Source of the DNA: JACRCT01 sp049841135
Lineage (GTDB): Bacteria > Myxococcota > Myxococcia > Myxococcales > UBA5297
Length of the DNA stretch: 64,000 nucleotides
Assembly: GCA_049841135.1 (NCBI GenBank)
Contig: JASGHK010000008.1
Span: 620,001-684,000 of the forward strand
Direction: 5' to 3'
The position numbers were made by a program, and so were the translations under genes. Positions 1-7,595 of this stretch are shown one piece after another. Position 1 is the first letter of the stretch. The number at the start of each line of letters is the position of its first letter. The notes beneath the pieces were generated by a model. That model made no database searches. It was given only the letters and a program-made list of their open reading frames with translations, and had not been told where the DNA came from.

Positions 1-602
1 ATGGTTCCGCCGTGCGTTCCTCCAGGCCGCACCTCGCGCGCGACGCCGAAGTCGACGAGCGCGACCTTCCCGTCGGGGCGCAGGATGACGTTGGCGGCCT
101 TGACGTCGCGGTGGACGACGGGCGGGGTGCGCGTGTGGAGGTAGTCGAGGATCTCCAGCAGCTGCGCGGCGATTTCCTTGACCCGCGCGGGCTCGAGCGC
201 ACCCCGTTCGGCGAGGCGGTCCAGTGGAGTGCCGGCGACGTGCTGCTGCACGTTGTAGAGCCGCAGGTGGACACCCTCGCCCTCGCGGAAGTGCCCGAGG
301 AAGCGCGGGATGCCCGGGTGGTCGAGCGTCGCGAGCAGCCTGGCCTCGCGCTCGAAGTCCTCGATCTGCTTGACCGTCGGCGCGAGCGTGAAGACGAGCT
401 CCTCGACCGCGACGCGGCCGTCCCCCGCTCGCTCGCCGAGATAGACGCGGCCGCGCGGCCCCTGGGCCAGGAGCTTCTCGGTGACGAGGCCGCCGGGGGC
501 GCGCGCCGAGCCGCAGGCATCGCAGTGGCTTGCCGCCAGCTGAGCCCCGCAGCCCGGGCAGCTCGTGCGTTCTGCGTGTGGAGCCGCCTGCGTCCGTTCC
601 AT
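1..602 (-). CDS. Atypical Ser/Thr protein kinase with N-terminal zinc ribbon (C-terminus beyond window)
   Basis: About 200 residues are visible before the gene leaves the window. It opens with a small zinc ribbon (CPGC near residue 15, CDAC near 27) and continues into a protein kinase fold: a degenerate glycine loop (GPRGRVY), an FEREARLL helix, HRDVKAAN with the catalytic Asp, and DFG. At the position of the ATP-binding lysine (VAxK in the family) the sequence reads VAVEEL, with Glu67 where Lys is expected. By family knowledge it would phosphorylate Ser/Thr in the cytoplasm, but loss of that lysine makes weak activity or a pseudokinase possible. A single miscalled base next to a GAGCTC would also explain it. 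The start lies 7 bases after a -10-like box, suggesting a leaderless message. Confidence 0.85.
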   Translation of the reverse strand, partial: MERTQAAPHAERTSCPGCGAQLAASHCDACGSARAPGGLVTEKLLAQGPRGRVYLGERAGDGRVAVEELVFTLAPTVKQIEDFEREARLLATLDHPGIPRFLGHFREGEGVHLRLYNVQQHVAGTPLDRLAERGALEPARVKEIAAQLLEILDYLHTRTPPVVHRDVKAANVILRPDGKVALVDFGVAREVRPGGTHGGT

Positions 603-639
603 CGTGACGACTCTACGCTCGCTGGTTCTCCGGCGTCAC
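603..639 (-). promoter_or_regulatory. Candidate sigma70 promoter of the kinase, leaderless
   Basis: Read on the minus strand, GTGACG (634-639), an 18-base spacer and TAGAGT (610-615) are followed by 7 bases and the ATG. The same 7-base spacing between a TA-type -10 and the start codon recurs at the nuclease gene (5666), ribF and priA. Confidence 0.45.
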
Positions 640-680
640 AGGGCAGCGCCGAGACGAGCTCGCCGGTGAAGTCGGCGCGA

Positions 681-766
681 TGCCCGAGGGCCGGCAACTT
701 GGTCCACGTGGACCAAGTAGGTGCCGTGGACCAAGTCGTCTCGGGGCGCCAGGTGCCTTCGCTGCT
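681..766. repeat. Dispersed repeat with 22-bp perfect palindrome, copy 1
   Basis: A perfect 22-base palindrome centred on CACGTG lies at 697-718, inside a block shared with 3123-3195 (flanks CCCGAGGGCCGGCAA and CCTTCGCTG). A third half-site, GTGGACCAAGT, follows at 726-736. Compared with copy 2, T/A pairs replace G/C pairs at symmetric positions, so the palindrome is kept by compensatory change. This implies that the hairpin or palindromic site matters. Its function is unknown; a transcription terminator or a REP/MITE-like element is possible. Confidence 0.6.
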
Positions 767-836
767 GCGCGGTCTGGGCGAAGACCGCCAGGCTGTACCG
801 CGCCCCTCCCCAGCAGGCACGGAGTGACGTCCCCGC

Positions 837-981
837 TCACCCGCTCGCCGGCGGGCTCGTGCGGCGGCGCAAGCAGGAGAGCGCCAGCAACGCGAGGAGC
901 ATTCCAGGGGCGCTGGGGCTTTCGGTCATTGGCAGCTGCTGCTCCCGCCCGGCGTCGACGGCTTGAACTCGGCGGAGACCT
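837..981 (-). pseudogene. Remnant of a MYXO-CTERM-type surface-sorting tail
   Basis: The minus strand encodes EFKPSTPGGSSSC and then, one base out of frame, SAPGMLLALLALSCLRRR and a stop. Gly/Ser-rich Cys, a short hydrophobic helix and an Arg cluster are the order seen in myxobacterial MYXO-CTERM tails. The frame breaks at the Cys, and nothing recognisable lies upstream because the transposase remnant begins there. The first 47 bases (931-977) are repeated exactly at 3201-3247. I infer a broken end of a sorted exoprotein; the call rests on motif order only. Confidence 0.45.
931..977. repeat. 47-bp exact repeat, copy 1 (partner 3201-3247)
   Basis: These 47 bases recur without change at 3201-3247 in the same orientation. 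On the minus strand both copies encode FKPSTPGGSSSCQ. In each copy the palindromic repeat lies nearby on the low-coordinate side, at different distances. Confidence 0.8.
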
Positions 982-1058
982 GCCCGACGGCGAGGCTGCG
1001 CGTGCGAGCGCGCTTGAAGTCGTCCTGCGGCCTGCGCCTGCACGCAACGTAGGGAGAG

Positions 1059-1283
1059 CTGCCCCTGAAGATCAACGCTGCCCCGCCGGGCCCCGAAAAG
1101 CTGCTGGCCAAGGCCGCGGCCTTCTCGCTTCAGGCCGCCAAACACCTGCATGCGCACGATCGCCAGGGGCTCGCCTTCCTGAGCCGGTACAACCTGCGGC
1201 CGCCCAGCTCCAACGCGCGGCTGCCTGTGCTCGAGGCCTTCGCAAAGCCTGGGCTGGGCATGTCCTCCGGCACAGACCAGCGG
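1059..1283 (+). pseudogene. Fragment of an IS91-like transposase
   Basis: Reading from CTG at 1059 gives about 75 residues including LLAKAAAFSLQAAKHLHAHD, then RQGLAFLSRYNLRPP. This resembles the F-S-L-H-A ... DR-x-x-L-x-x-L-x-RY-x-x-RPP stretch of IS91/IS801-type Y2 transposases. No start, catalytic domain or termini are visible, and the frame runs straight into the antisense of the next gene. It is a decayed fragment and marks past insertion in this repeat-rich zone. Confidence 0.5.
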
Positions 1284-3023
1284 TCACTTCAGCGCCGCGC
1301 ACTGGCAAACGTCGCGAACGAGGCGCTCGTCGGCTTGGCCCTCGGTATACCGACCATCCGCTGCTCGCCTGAGATCATCTGTGACACTGAAGACGCCGAC
1401 GACGCCGCCCTCCGCGTTGAGGATCGGCGCTCCGCTGAACCCCCGCACGTCGACCGGAGGGTCGAGGCTGTAGCGAATATGGTCGTTGCGACGGCCGGTG
1501 ACCACGCCGCGATAGACATTCTGCGTGCACGTCGGCTCCGAATAGGGGCAGCCCGGGAGATAGACGGTGTCACCGATCTTGGCCGTCTCGGCGGCGAGAG
1601 GGAGCGCCTCCAGCGTGGAGGGCACGGCGCCCTCGATCTGCAGGATGAGCCAATCTCCATGCGCCGCGGGCTCGGCCAGCGCGTGCGCCGTGACCGCCTC
1701 CTCCTCGCGCGTTCGCGGGAAGGCGAACCACACTTCGAGCGCCGCGTCGAAGAGCGCGGGAGCCATCAAGTCGACGGCGCGTAGCGGAGGTTCGACGCCA
1801 CCGCTAGCTCCGGTGAGGTGGGCGGCGGTCGCGAGTACGGGCCTGCGTTCGGTCGTTGCCAGCAGGAACGCGCTAGCGCCCTCCAGGTCCGAGCGGCCGC
1901 CAAACCGTGCGACGTTGGTGAGCAAGACCTGCGGCCACCTCTGATGCGGTTGCTTGATCCAAGCGGGCGCAGCTCCTCCTCCGCGCGCGAATATGCATCG
2001 GGCGCATGCCCCGCGCCGATCTGCCTTGAATTGCTCCAGGATGTCTTGAGCCCTGACCTCGATGCGGGGTTGCTCGCCGGAGTCAGCCACGATGGCGCGC
2101 GCGACGACCTTGCTCGCGGGCGCAAGGACGCTGAAATGCGTGAGCTCCGAGACCGAGACGAAAGTGACCGGAGCGCGGCCTACGTGCTCTCCGAGTGCCT
2201 TGAGCGCACCAATATTCGAGGGATTCGCTTCGCCCTCGATTGCGAACGTGGGCGTGCGCACGCTTGCGATGAACTTCACCGGGGCACGGAGGTCGCGCTC
2301 CCTCTGGTCGAGATGCGCAGGCAGGCAGGCGTCCGGACCGTAGTTGTCCGGATGGTCGATCGCGCCGAAAGCGAACGCGCTGCGAAATCGGTTCGATGCT
2401 GCGACTGCAAGCAAGGCCAGGGTCGCGCCCGTGCTGTGTCCGGCAACGTAAATGCGCTCGGGATCGACGTCCGGACGGGCAGCAAGGAAGTCGGCAGCGG
2501 CAAGAACGTCGTCGACCTCCCCGAAGAAGCACTCGTTGTGCCCGGGGTTGTCGTGCGAGCCGCGCAGGCTCGGCCGCATCAACGCGATTCCCGCCTCATG
2601 AAACGCGCGGCCGCTTTGGTCATTCTCAGGCAGAGCGGGGAGCCAGGCGCTCTCGCCGACCCCCCAGTCGAAGCCCCCAGCGAGATAGACCAGCCCGGGC
2701 CGGCGCTTGCCGACGACTGGCGGTGAGACGTAGGCCCAATTCTCGCCGAGCGGAGCAGGGTAGCGGACCAGCTCGAACATTCCTGCCGGCGGGGCAGGTG
2801 GCAGCGTTTGGTCGACCGGATACGCGACTTGCGTGCGAACGCCGCGCCGTGACTCGGCCAACGATGGGGACTTGAAGGCTGCCGGGAGCGCCCACACCGC
2901 CAGTCCTACGCACGCGACCGCTGCGGGCGCGATCAGTAGGGCCCGGTTTCTGGCCTGCCTGGGCAACGGTGACGACGAATTCAAGACTGACCCTCCCTCA
3001 TCGAAGTGCGCCTCGTTGTCCAT
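1284..3023 (-). CDS. Membrane-anchored alpha/beta-hydrolase fused to a trypsin-like protease
   Basis: This 579-residue protein starts at MDNEAHF; the longer upstream frame runs into the dispersed repeat and was rejected. A membrane segment at about 28-50 acts as anchor or signal. Residues 75-310 look like a prolyl-oligopeptidase/dienelactone-type alpha/beta-hydrolase, with nucleophile elbow GHSTG (Ser197) and a late His near 296 (LTHFSV). Residues 370-579 look like an S1-type serine protease: ATAAHL (His402), HGDWLIL (Asp457) and GFSGAPIL (Ser530). Both domains seem to keep their catalytic residues. The frame is continuous, so the fusion is not a frameshift artefact. The substrate is unknown; periplasmic or surface peptide/ester hydrolysis is an inference. 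Confidence 0.8.
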   Translation of the reverse strand: MDNEAHFDEGGSVLNSSSPLPRQARNRALLIAPAAVACVGLAVWALPAAFKSPSLAESRRGVRTQVAYPVDQTLPPAPPAGMFELVRYPAPLGENWAYVSPPVVGKRRPGLVYLAGGFDWGVGESAWLPALPENDQSGRAFHEAGIALMRPSLRGSHDNPGHNECFFGEVDDVLAAADFLAARPDVDPERIYVAGHSTGATLALLAVAASNRFRSAFAFGAIDHPDNYGPDACLPAHLDQRERDLRAPVKFIASVRTPTFAIEGEANPSNIGALKALGEHVGRAPVTFVSVSELTHFSVLAPASKVVARAIVADSGEQPRIEVRAQDILEQFKADRRGACARCIFARGGGAAPAWIKQPHQRWPQVLLTNVARFGGRSDLEGASAFLLATTERRPVLATAAHLTGASGGVEPPLRAVDLMAPALFDAALEVWFAFPRTREEEAVTAHALAEPAAHGDWLILQIEGAVPSTLEALPLAAETAKIGDTVYLPGCPYSEPTCTQNVYRGVVTGRRNDHIRYSLDPPVDVRGFSGAPILNAEGGVVGVFSVTDDLRRAADGRYTEGQADERLVRDVCQCAALK

Positions 3024-3122
3024 GAAAGCCGAAGCCCAGGCAAGCGAGGACTCTGGCGCATTGGGCCGACATGGGTGGCGCTCGAGGCTTGGAGGGTCCC
3101 CGAGGCAGGCGAAGGCCGCGAC

Positions 3123-3195
3123 GCCCGAGGGCCGGCAACTTGGGCCACGTGGCCCAAGTAGATGCAAGTAGCCCCGGGGCGCCGGGGCCTTCGCT
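3123..3195. repeat. Dispersed repeat with 22-bp palindrome, copy 2
   Basis: The palindrome is at 3138-3159 (CACGTG core), with the same flanks as copy 1. Here it sits almost against the second 47-bp MYXO-CTERM-like block (3201-3247). The gap 3024-3299 holds only these repeats and no convincing gene. Confidence 0.6.
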
Positions 3196-3200
3196 GCACT

Positions 3201-3247
3201 GGCAGCTGCTGCTCCCGCCCGGCGTCGACGGCTTGAACTCGGCGGAG
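3201..3247. repeat. 47-bp exact repeat, copy 2 (partner 931-977)
   Basis: Identical to 931-977. On the minus strand it encodes FKPSTPGGSSSCQ followed by CSEGPGAPG, then runs into the palindromic repeat instead of a hydrophobic tail. Confidence 0.8.
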
Positions 3248-3299
3248 CCTCGACGATTCGGGCTGCCTCGAGGTCGAATCCGGCGACTGACGGCGCGCC

Positions 3300-4293
3300 C
3301 TACTCGGCCACCACCGAGAAGCCGGTCATGTAGCAGGAGGCGGTCCGGCCGACGCTGCTCGCATCGAAGACGCGGATGCTCTGCTCGCTGCCGCCGGCGA
3401 CGAAGGAGACCTTGTTCTCGTCCAGCGCCCCCTCCTGCCCGACGACGAGGCTGCGCGAGCTCTCCTCGCTGCCGAACTGGACCCGAAAGTCGATGCCGAA
3501 GACGTCCGTGCGCACGTCGGCGTAGCCCAGCCGGACCTTGCGGCACGAGCCGCTCGCGCGGAAGACGTAGCGCTGCCCGGGCGTCAGGCCGTGGGCGACG
3601 AACACCCGCTCCTCGCCCAGCGATAGCCAGACGTCCCAGGCCGCGACGACCTGCCCCGGGGGATGGCGCGGGAAGGGCGCCTCGGTCTTGGCTGGCGCGG
3701 CCGGAGCCGCCTTCGGCACCGTCACCGCGCGCCTCGCCGCCTCGTCGAGAGCCACGCGCTCCGCCTTGCGCTTCTCCACGGCGTCGCTGGCCTGGGCGAG
3801 CAGCGGTGCGGCGCGGTCCCGGTGCGCCGCTTCGCCGGCCAGCGCGGTCAGCAGCTCCACCGCCCTCTCGGGCTCGTTCTCCTCGCTCGCCAGCTTCGCC
3901 CTGAGGAACCACGCCTCGGGGGCCTTCGCCGCGCCCTGGGACTTCACGAGCTCGGTCGAGCAGCGCCCCCGCCTCGCCGCGCTCCTTCTCGACCATCAGC
4001 CCTTCGGCGTGCGCGACCAGGACCTCCGGCTCGTCCGGCGCCAGCTGCGCCGCGAGCGCGGAGAGCGCCAGCGCCAGCTTGGAGTCCTGGCCGCGGCACT
4101 CCACGGCCCCCTTGGCGATGGCGCGTCCGGCCTTGCGGCCTTCGGCGGTGGGCGGGGCGGGCGGGCGGACCTGGGCGATGGCGAGGAACGCCTCGTCGCA
4201 CTTCTTCTGCCCGAGGTGGGCGACGACCTGCTCCAGCGGAGCGGGCGCCGCCGCCGTGGAGACGGTCAGCAGGAGGCAGGTGGTGAGGAGCAT
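3300..4293 (-). CDS. Secreted TPR-like protein (one frameshift)
   Basis: The start is ATG 4293, because GGGAGG lies 9 bases upstream; ATG 4302 abuts that site. A signal peptide (LLTTCLLLTVSTAAA) leads to alpha-helical TPR-like repeats (about 25-190), an Ala/Pro linker and a C-terminal beta-rich domain ending SVVAE. The frame breaks near 3954, next to GAGCTC at 3948-3953. Reading GACGAGCTC instead of GACCGAGCTC joins the halves into 330 residues. Function is not recognised; an exported scaffold or binding protein is likely. Both halves show the same codon bias, so I treat it as one intact gene. Confidence 0.7.
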
Positions 4294-4336
4294 GGCCGGC
4301 ATCCTCCCGCCACCCGCCCCGAGGCTTCAAGCGCGG

Positions 4337-5521
4337 TCAGCCGACGTAGCGCATCACGGCGATGATGGGGTTGCCGCCGTAGTAGTTGTAGCTGACCGCC
4401 TGGGTGCCGTCGGAGAGGATGTTGTTCGAGCCGATCAGCTTGAGGCCGTTGGAGTCGCGGCCGGCGACGATCTCCACGTGCTGGCTGCTGGTGCGGAAGG
4501 CGATGACGTCGCCCGGCTGGGCCTCCGAGAGCGGGACCTGCCGCCACTGCGGGTCGGCCTTGAGGTTGTTGATGAGGCCGTAGACGCTCGCGTTGCACTG
4601 GCTGCTGGAGATCTGGCCCGCCGCGTCGAGGACGCCGGAGACGAAGTTGGCGCAGTTGACGTTGCCCGGCACCCAGTCCTGCATGGCGGCGCCGACGGGG
4701 TCGTTGTTGGCGAGCTTGAGCTCGTTGGCGTGGCGGCCGAGGTAGCGCGCCGCGACCTGCGCCGCGTTGCCGCCCGAGCCGGAGGGCGTCGTCGTCGGCG
4801 CGGTCACCTCGCTGGCGTGCCCGCCGGCCTTGGCCATCGCGGCGCGGGTCATCGGGCCGTAGTACCCGGTCGAGGGGACCCCGTGGCTCGACTGGAACGC
4901 CTTGAGCGCCGCCTCGGTCGCCGGGCCGAAGGTGCCGGGGCCGGTCGCCATCTTGGCGCTCGAGAGGTAGCCCAGCTTCACCAGCGCGGTCTGGAGCTCT
5001 TTCACCGCGGCGCCGGTCATGCCGCGCTGCAGGTCGCAAGACGGGATGTCGAAGCTCGCGCCCGAGGTCGCCGGGGCGGAGGGCGTCGGCGCCGGAGTGG
5101 TGGACGGGGTGCTCGGCTGCCGGGTCGCCGTGGTCAGCGCCGCGCGGGTCATCGGGCCGTAGTAGCCGGTCGAGGGCACGCCGTGCGCCGACTGGAACGC
5201 CTTGACCGCCGCCTCGGTCGCCGGGCCGAAGGTGCCGGGGCCGGTCGCCATCTTGGCCGCCGACAGGTAGCCCAGCTTCACCAACGTGTTCTGCAGGTCC
5301 TTCACCGCCTGGCCGGTCTGGCCCCGCCGGAGATCCTGCGGCGGCACCGCGAGGTCGTTCTGGAACGACGAGGTCGCGCCGGGGATGTTGAGCGTCTGGC
5401 CGGCGCTGATGACGTTCGGGTTGCGGATGCCGTTGGCCGAGGCGAGCCGCTCGACGCTGGTGTTGTAGCGCGAAGCGATGGCCGAGAGCGTGTCGCCGGA
5501 GCGGATCGTGTAGGTCGTCAT
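4337..5521 (-). CDS. LysM / double peptidoglycan-binding / CHAP-like amidohydrolase
   Basis: 394 residues starting at MTTYTIRSGDTLSAIA; the upstream in-frame extension overlaps the nuclease gene and looks non-coding. Order: LysM (3-48); two PG_binding_1 modules (about 60-125 and 165-230) that are nearly identical (KMATGPGTFGPATEAA, GVPSTGYYGPMTRAA); and a C-terminal cysteine-peptidase-like domain with NCANF (Cys) and QHVEIV (His), as in CHAP/NlpC-P60 enzymes. The expected role is cleavage of peptide bonds in peptidoglycan. No signal peptide is visible, so release by another route or a phage-like origin is possible. It is divergent from the nuclease gene, 145 bases away. Confidence 0.85.
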   Translation of the reverse strand: MTTYTIRSGDTLSAIASRYNTSVERLASANGIRNPNVISAGQTLNIPGATSSFQNDLAVPPQDLRRGQTGQAVKDLQNTLVKLGYLSAAKMATGPGTFGPATEAAVKAFQSAHGVPSTGYYGPMTRAALTTATRQPSTPSTTPAPTPSAPATSGASFDIPSCDLQRGMTGAAVKELQTALVKLGYLSSAKMATGPGTFGPATEAALKAFQSSHGVPSTGYYGPMTRAAMAKAGGHASEVTAPTTTPSGSGGNAAQVAARYLGRHANELKLANNDPVGAAMQDWVPGNVNCANFVSGVLDAAGQISSSQCNASVYGLINNLKADPQWRQVPLSEAQPGDVIAFRTSSQHVEIVAGRDSNGLKLIGSNNILSDGTQAVSYNYYGGNPIIAVMRYVG

Positions 5522-5652
5522 GGCGTCTTCCAGGTCAGGGTCCAACGGATTCTCGGGCTTCGTCCGAAAATGTTTCGCGACTGTCCGAAGACAGGACAGG
5601 CGCCGCCGCGAGGCGGCCCGAACTGGACCGGGGCTCGTCGGGCGCAAGCCGC

Positions 5653-5665
5653 TAAGATGGCCGGC
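5653..5665 (+). promoter_or_regulatory. -10 box of a leaderless nuclease message
   Basis: TAAGAT (5653-5658) is followed by 7 bases and GTG (5666). No good -35 is visible. Confidence 0.35.
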
Positions 5666-6423
5666 GTGCACCTTCGCTCGCGCTCTCTCCTGGCCCTGAT
5701 CCTCGTCCTGCTGGTCGCGGCGCCCGCGAGGGCCGAGTTCGTCGACGGCACGCTCTGGCTCGACGGCCGCGAGCGGAAGGTGAGCTGGAACGACGGCGAC
5801 AGCTTCTCCTTCCGCCAGGGCAAAGGGCGGCGGAAGCGGGCGCGCCTGGTCGACTTCAATACGCTGGAGAACTACGGGCCGGTTCACCGCTGGGGCGACT
5901 GGAACGCCTGGAGCTCTACGCGCTCGCCCACGAGCCGGCCAAGGTCGCGGCGTCCAAGGCCTGGAAGTGCACCACCGCCGGCGGCGCCGACGGCTACGGG
6001 CGCCTGCTGGTGCGCTGCCCGGACCTCGCGCGAGAGCTCGTCCAGCAAGGCCTGGCGATGGTCTTCGCCGTCGACGCGGCCGCCTCGAAGGACCTGCTCT
6101 CGGCCCAGGCGCAGGCCCAGAAGAAGAAGGCCGGCATGTGGAAGAAGGGCGTGCCGCCGCGCCTCATTTCCAGCGCGCACTCGGTGCTGGAGGGCAAGGG
6201 CTACAACCGCATCGTCGACACCAAGACCGGCCAGGCAACCGCCGAGGAGCACGCCGAGGCGTTCGAGACCTGCGACCAGATCTGCACCAGCGAAGGCAGG
6301 GACGCCTCGTGCCTGATGTTCGTGCCCTTCAAGCGCCGCTACACCGACCCGCCGGCCTGCCTGACCGACCCGCGGCTCGCGCCCCGCCCACCCCGCGTCG
6401 TTTCGGGCTATCCACCGCCATAG
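5666..6423 (+). CDS. Secreted staphylococcal-nuclease-like protein (one frameshift)
   Basis: GTG 5666 is preferred over ATG 5657, which overlaps a -10-like box. The signal peptide ends AAPARA. The body resembles SNase/thermonuclease: DGDSFSF near the metal-binding start, RLVDFNTLE (family R-L-x-x-I-D-x-P-E), then DGYGRLLVRC and ELVQQGLAMVF, matching the conserved YGR-L and L-V-x-x-G-L-A blocks. The C-terminal third is Cys-rich and specific to this protein. The frame breaks at 5905-5911 beside GAGCTC; adding one base gives WELYALAH and a continuous 252-residue protein. Likely an exported nuclease. It ends by overlapping the convergent lipoprotein gene by 16 bases. Confidence 0.75.
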
Positions 6424-7175
6424 AGGTAGTCGCTGACGCACGAGCAGCGCGCGGCCTCGTCGAGAGGGAGCGGCGCGAACCGCTCCTCGCCGTGCCTCAT
6501 CGACAAGAGGTACGCGCTCTTCCAGACGACGCCGTCGCGGTCGCGGGCGAGAAAGAGGATGCCGTCGGAGAGGTCGTGGCCGACGAAGAGCGGGTTGGTC
6601 AGCCCTCCGTTGTCCGCTGCGATGCCCGCGAGCGAGACGGTCCTGGCGAACTCGAACCAGCGGCCGCGGCGGGCGAAGACGTCGATCCTCGGGCCTGCGC
6701 TGCCGGGCACCGGAGCGACGAGATCGTCCGCGGAGCGGTGCAAGACCAGCAGGAGCAGCCCTTCGTCCGAGGCGGCGAACCGGACCACCGCGCCGAAGGG
6801 TGGACTGCTCCCGCTGCGCAGGACGACCGACTGCAGGTAGCGGTCGTTCTCGAAGAGGTGGACCCGGGTCTGGAAGTCGGCGGTGAGCGCCGAAACGACG
6901 AAGCCCTCGCCTGCCAGGCTGTCGGTGCGCACCCCGACGAGGCCCTTGGTTTGCGCGGCCGCGGCGGCCTGCTCGGAGGTGGAGCCCTCGACGAGCCCCA
7001 GCTCCCGTTCACTCAGGTCGCTCCAGTTGCCCAGACGCAGAGCTTCGCGGTCGGCGGTGATGATGCGGCAGCCGGCGGTGGTCGCAGCCAGGAGCAGCGC
7101 CACGACGAGCGTCGCGGCCATGGGAGCGCTTCGGGTCACGGGCAGGAGGTGCCTGCCCGTGGCCGCCGCATTCAT
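6408..7175 (-). CDS. Lipoprotein of unknown function
   Basis: About 255 residues. A signal peptide with lipobox TTAGC (VVALLLAATTAGC) predicts attachment to the outer or inner membrane. The rest is beta-rich with no motif I recognise; the last residues are SDYLYGGG. The start MNAAATG (7175) is chosen as the nearest reasonable one; GTG 7208 is also in frame. It overlaps the nuclease 3' end on the opposite strand. A run of hairpin repeats lies upstream (7241-7489). Confidence 0.65.
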   Translation of the reverse strand: MNAAATGRHLLPVTRSAPMAATLVVALLLAATTAGCRIITADREALRLGNWSDLSERELGLVEGSTSEQAAAAAQTKGLVGVRTDSLAGEGFVVSALTADFQTRVHLFENDRYLQSVVLRSGSSPPFGAVVRFAASDEGLLLLVLHRSADDLVAPVPGSAGPRIDVFARRGRWFEFARTVSLAGIAADNGGLTNPLFVGHDLSDGILFLARDRDGVVWKSAYLLSMRHGEERFAPLPLDEAARCSCVSDYLYGGG

Positions 7176-7240
7176 GGTCGCTTCAGGCCGCTCGGTCTCT
7201 TCAGGCACGTGCGCTTCTTGTCTCCACGCCGGCCCGACGT

Positions 7241-7489
7241 GTGGTACCCGGCCTCCGCGCCGGGGACGTCCGACTAATAGGCACGATCCAAGGCGCGCCT
7301 TCCACCTGCGACCCGATGTCAGCGCGCTTCGGACCGATAGATTGCCAGGGTGTCCCCGGCACGGAGGCCGGGTACTACACGTCGTCGTCGCCAGGGTGCC
7401 CCCGGCACAGGCCGGGTACTAGACGTCGTCGTCGCTAGGGTGTTCCCGGCACAGGCCGGGTACTACACGTCTTCGTCGTTAGGGTGCCT
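7241..7489. repeat. Tandem 44-46 bp hairpin repeats plus an inverted copy
   Basis: Three units begin at 7347, 7393 and 7437, with a partial fourth at 7481. Each carries CCCGGC-acag-GCCGGG (first unit slightly longer), then a TACTASACGTC tail rich in GTC triplets. A copy in the opposite orientation lies at 7241-7270. The units are contiguous, with no unique spacers, so this is not CRISPR. They fill most of the 7209-7595 gap, where I see no gene. Possible roles are transcription termination after the MuiA pair or a mobile palindromic repeat. Confidence 0.7.
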
Positions 7490-7595
7490 ACAGCACTCGC
7501 CGAACTGTCGCTTGGGCGCGCGGCTTCCCCACGGCCCCGCTCCATGTTGATGAACGCTGACATACCTTACGCAGGGTCGGCTGGCCGCGCAGGCG

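Noticed and set aside
2998..4302. A 434-residue version of the secreted TPR-like protein
   Set aside because: After the frame break near 3954 it becomes Arg/Gly-rich; the other frame continues a sensible protein to 3300.
4337..5887. A 516-residue form of the LysM protein
   Set aside because: The extra 122 residues are antisense to the nuclease and lack protein character; LysM begins right at ATG 5521.
4079..6316. A 745-codon plus-strand frame ending in the nuclease
   Set aside because: Most of it is antisense to the LysM/amidohydrolase gene; only its last part is the real nuclease in one of two frames.
7347..7489. CRISPR-like array
   Set aside because: Units are contiguous at 44-46 bases with no unique spacers and no cas genes nearby.
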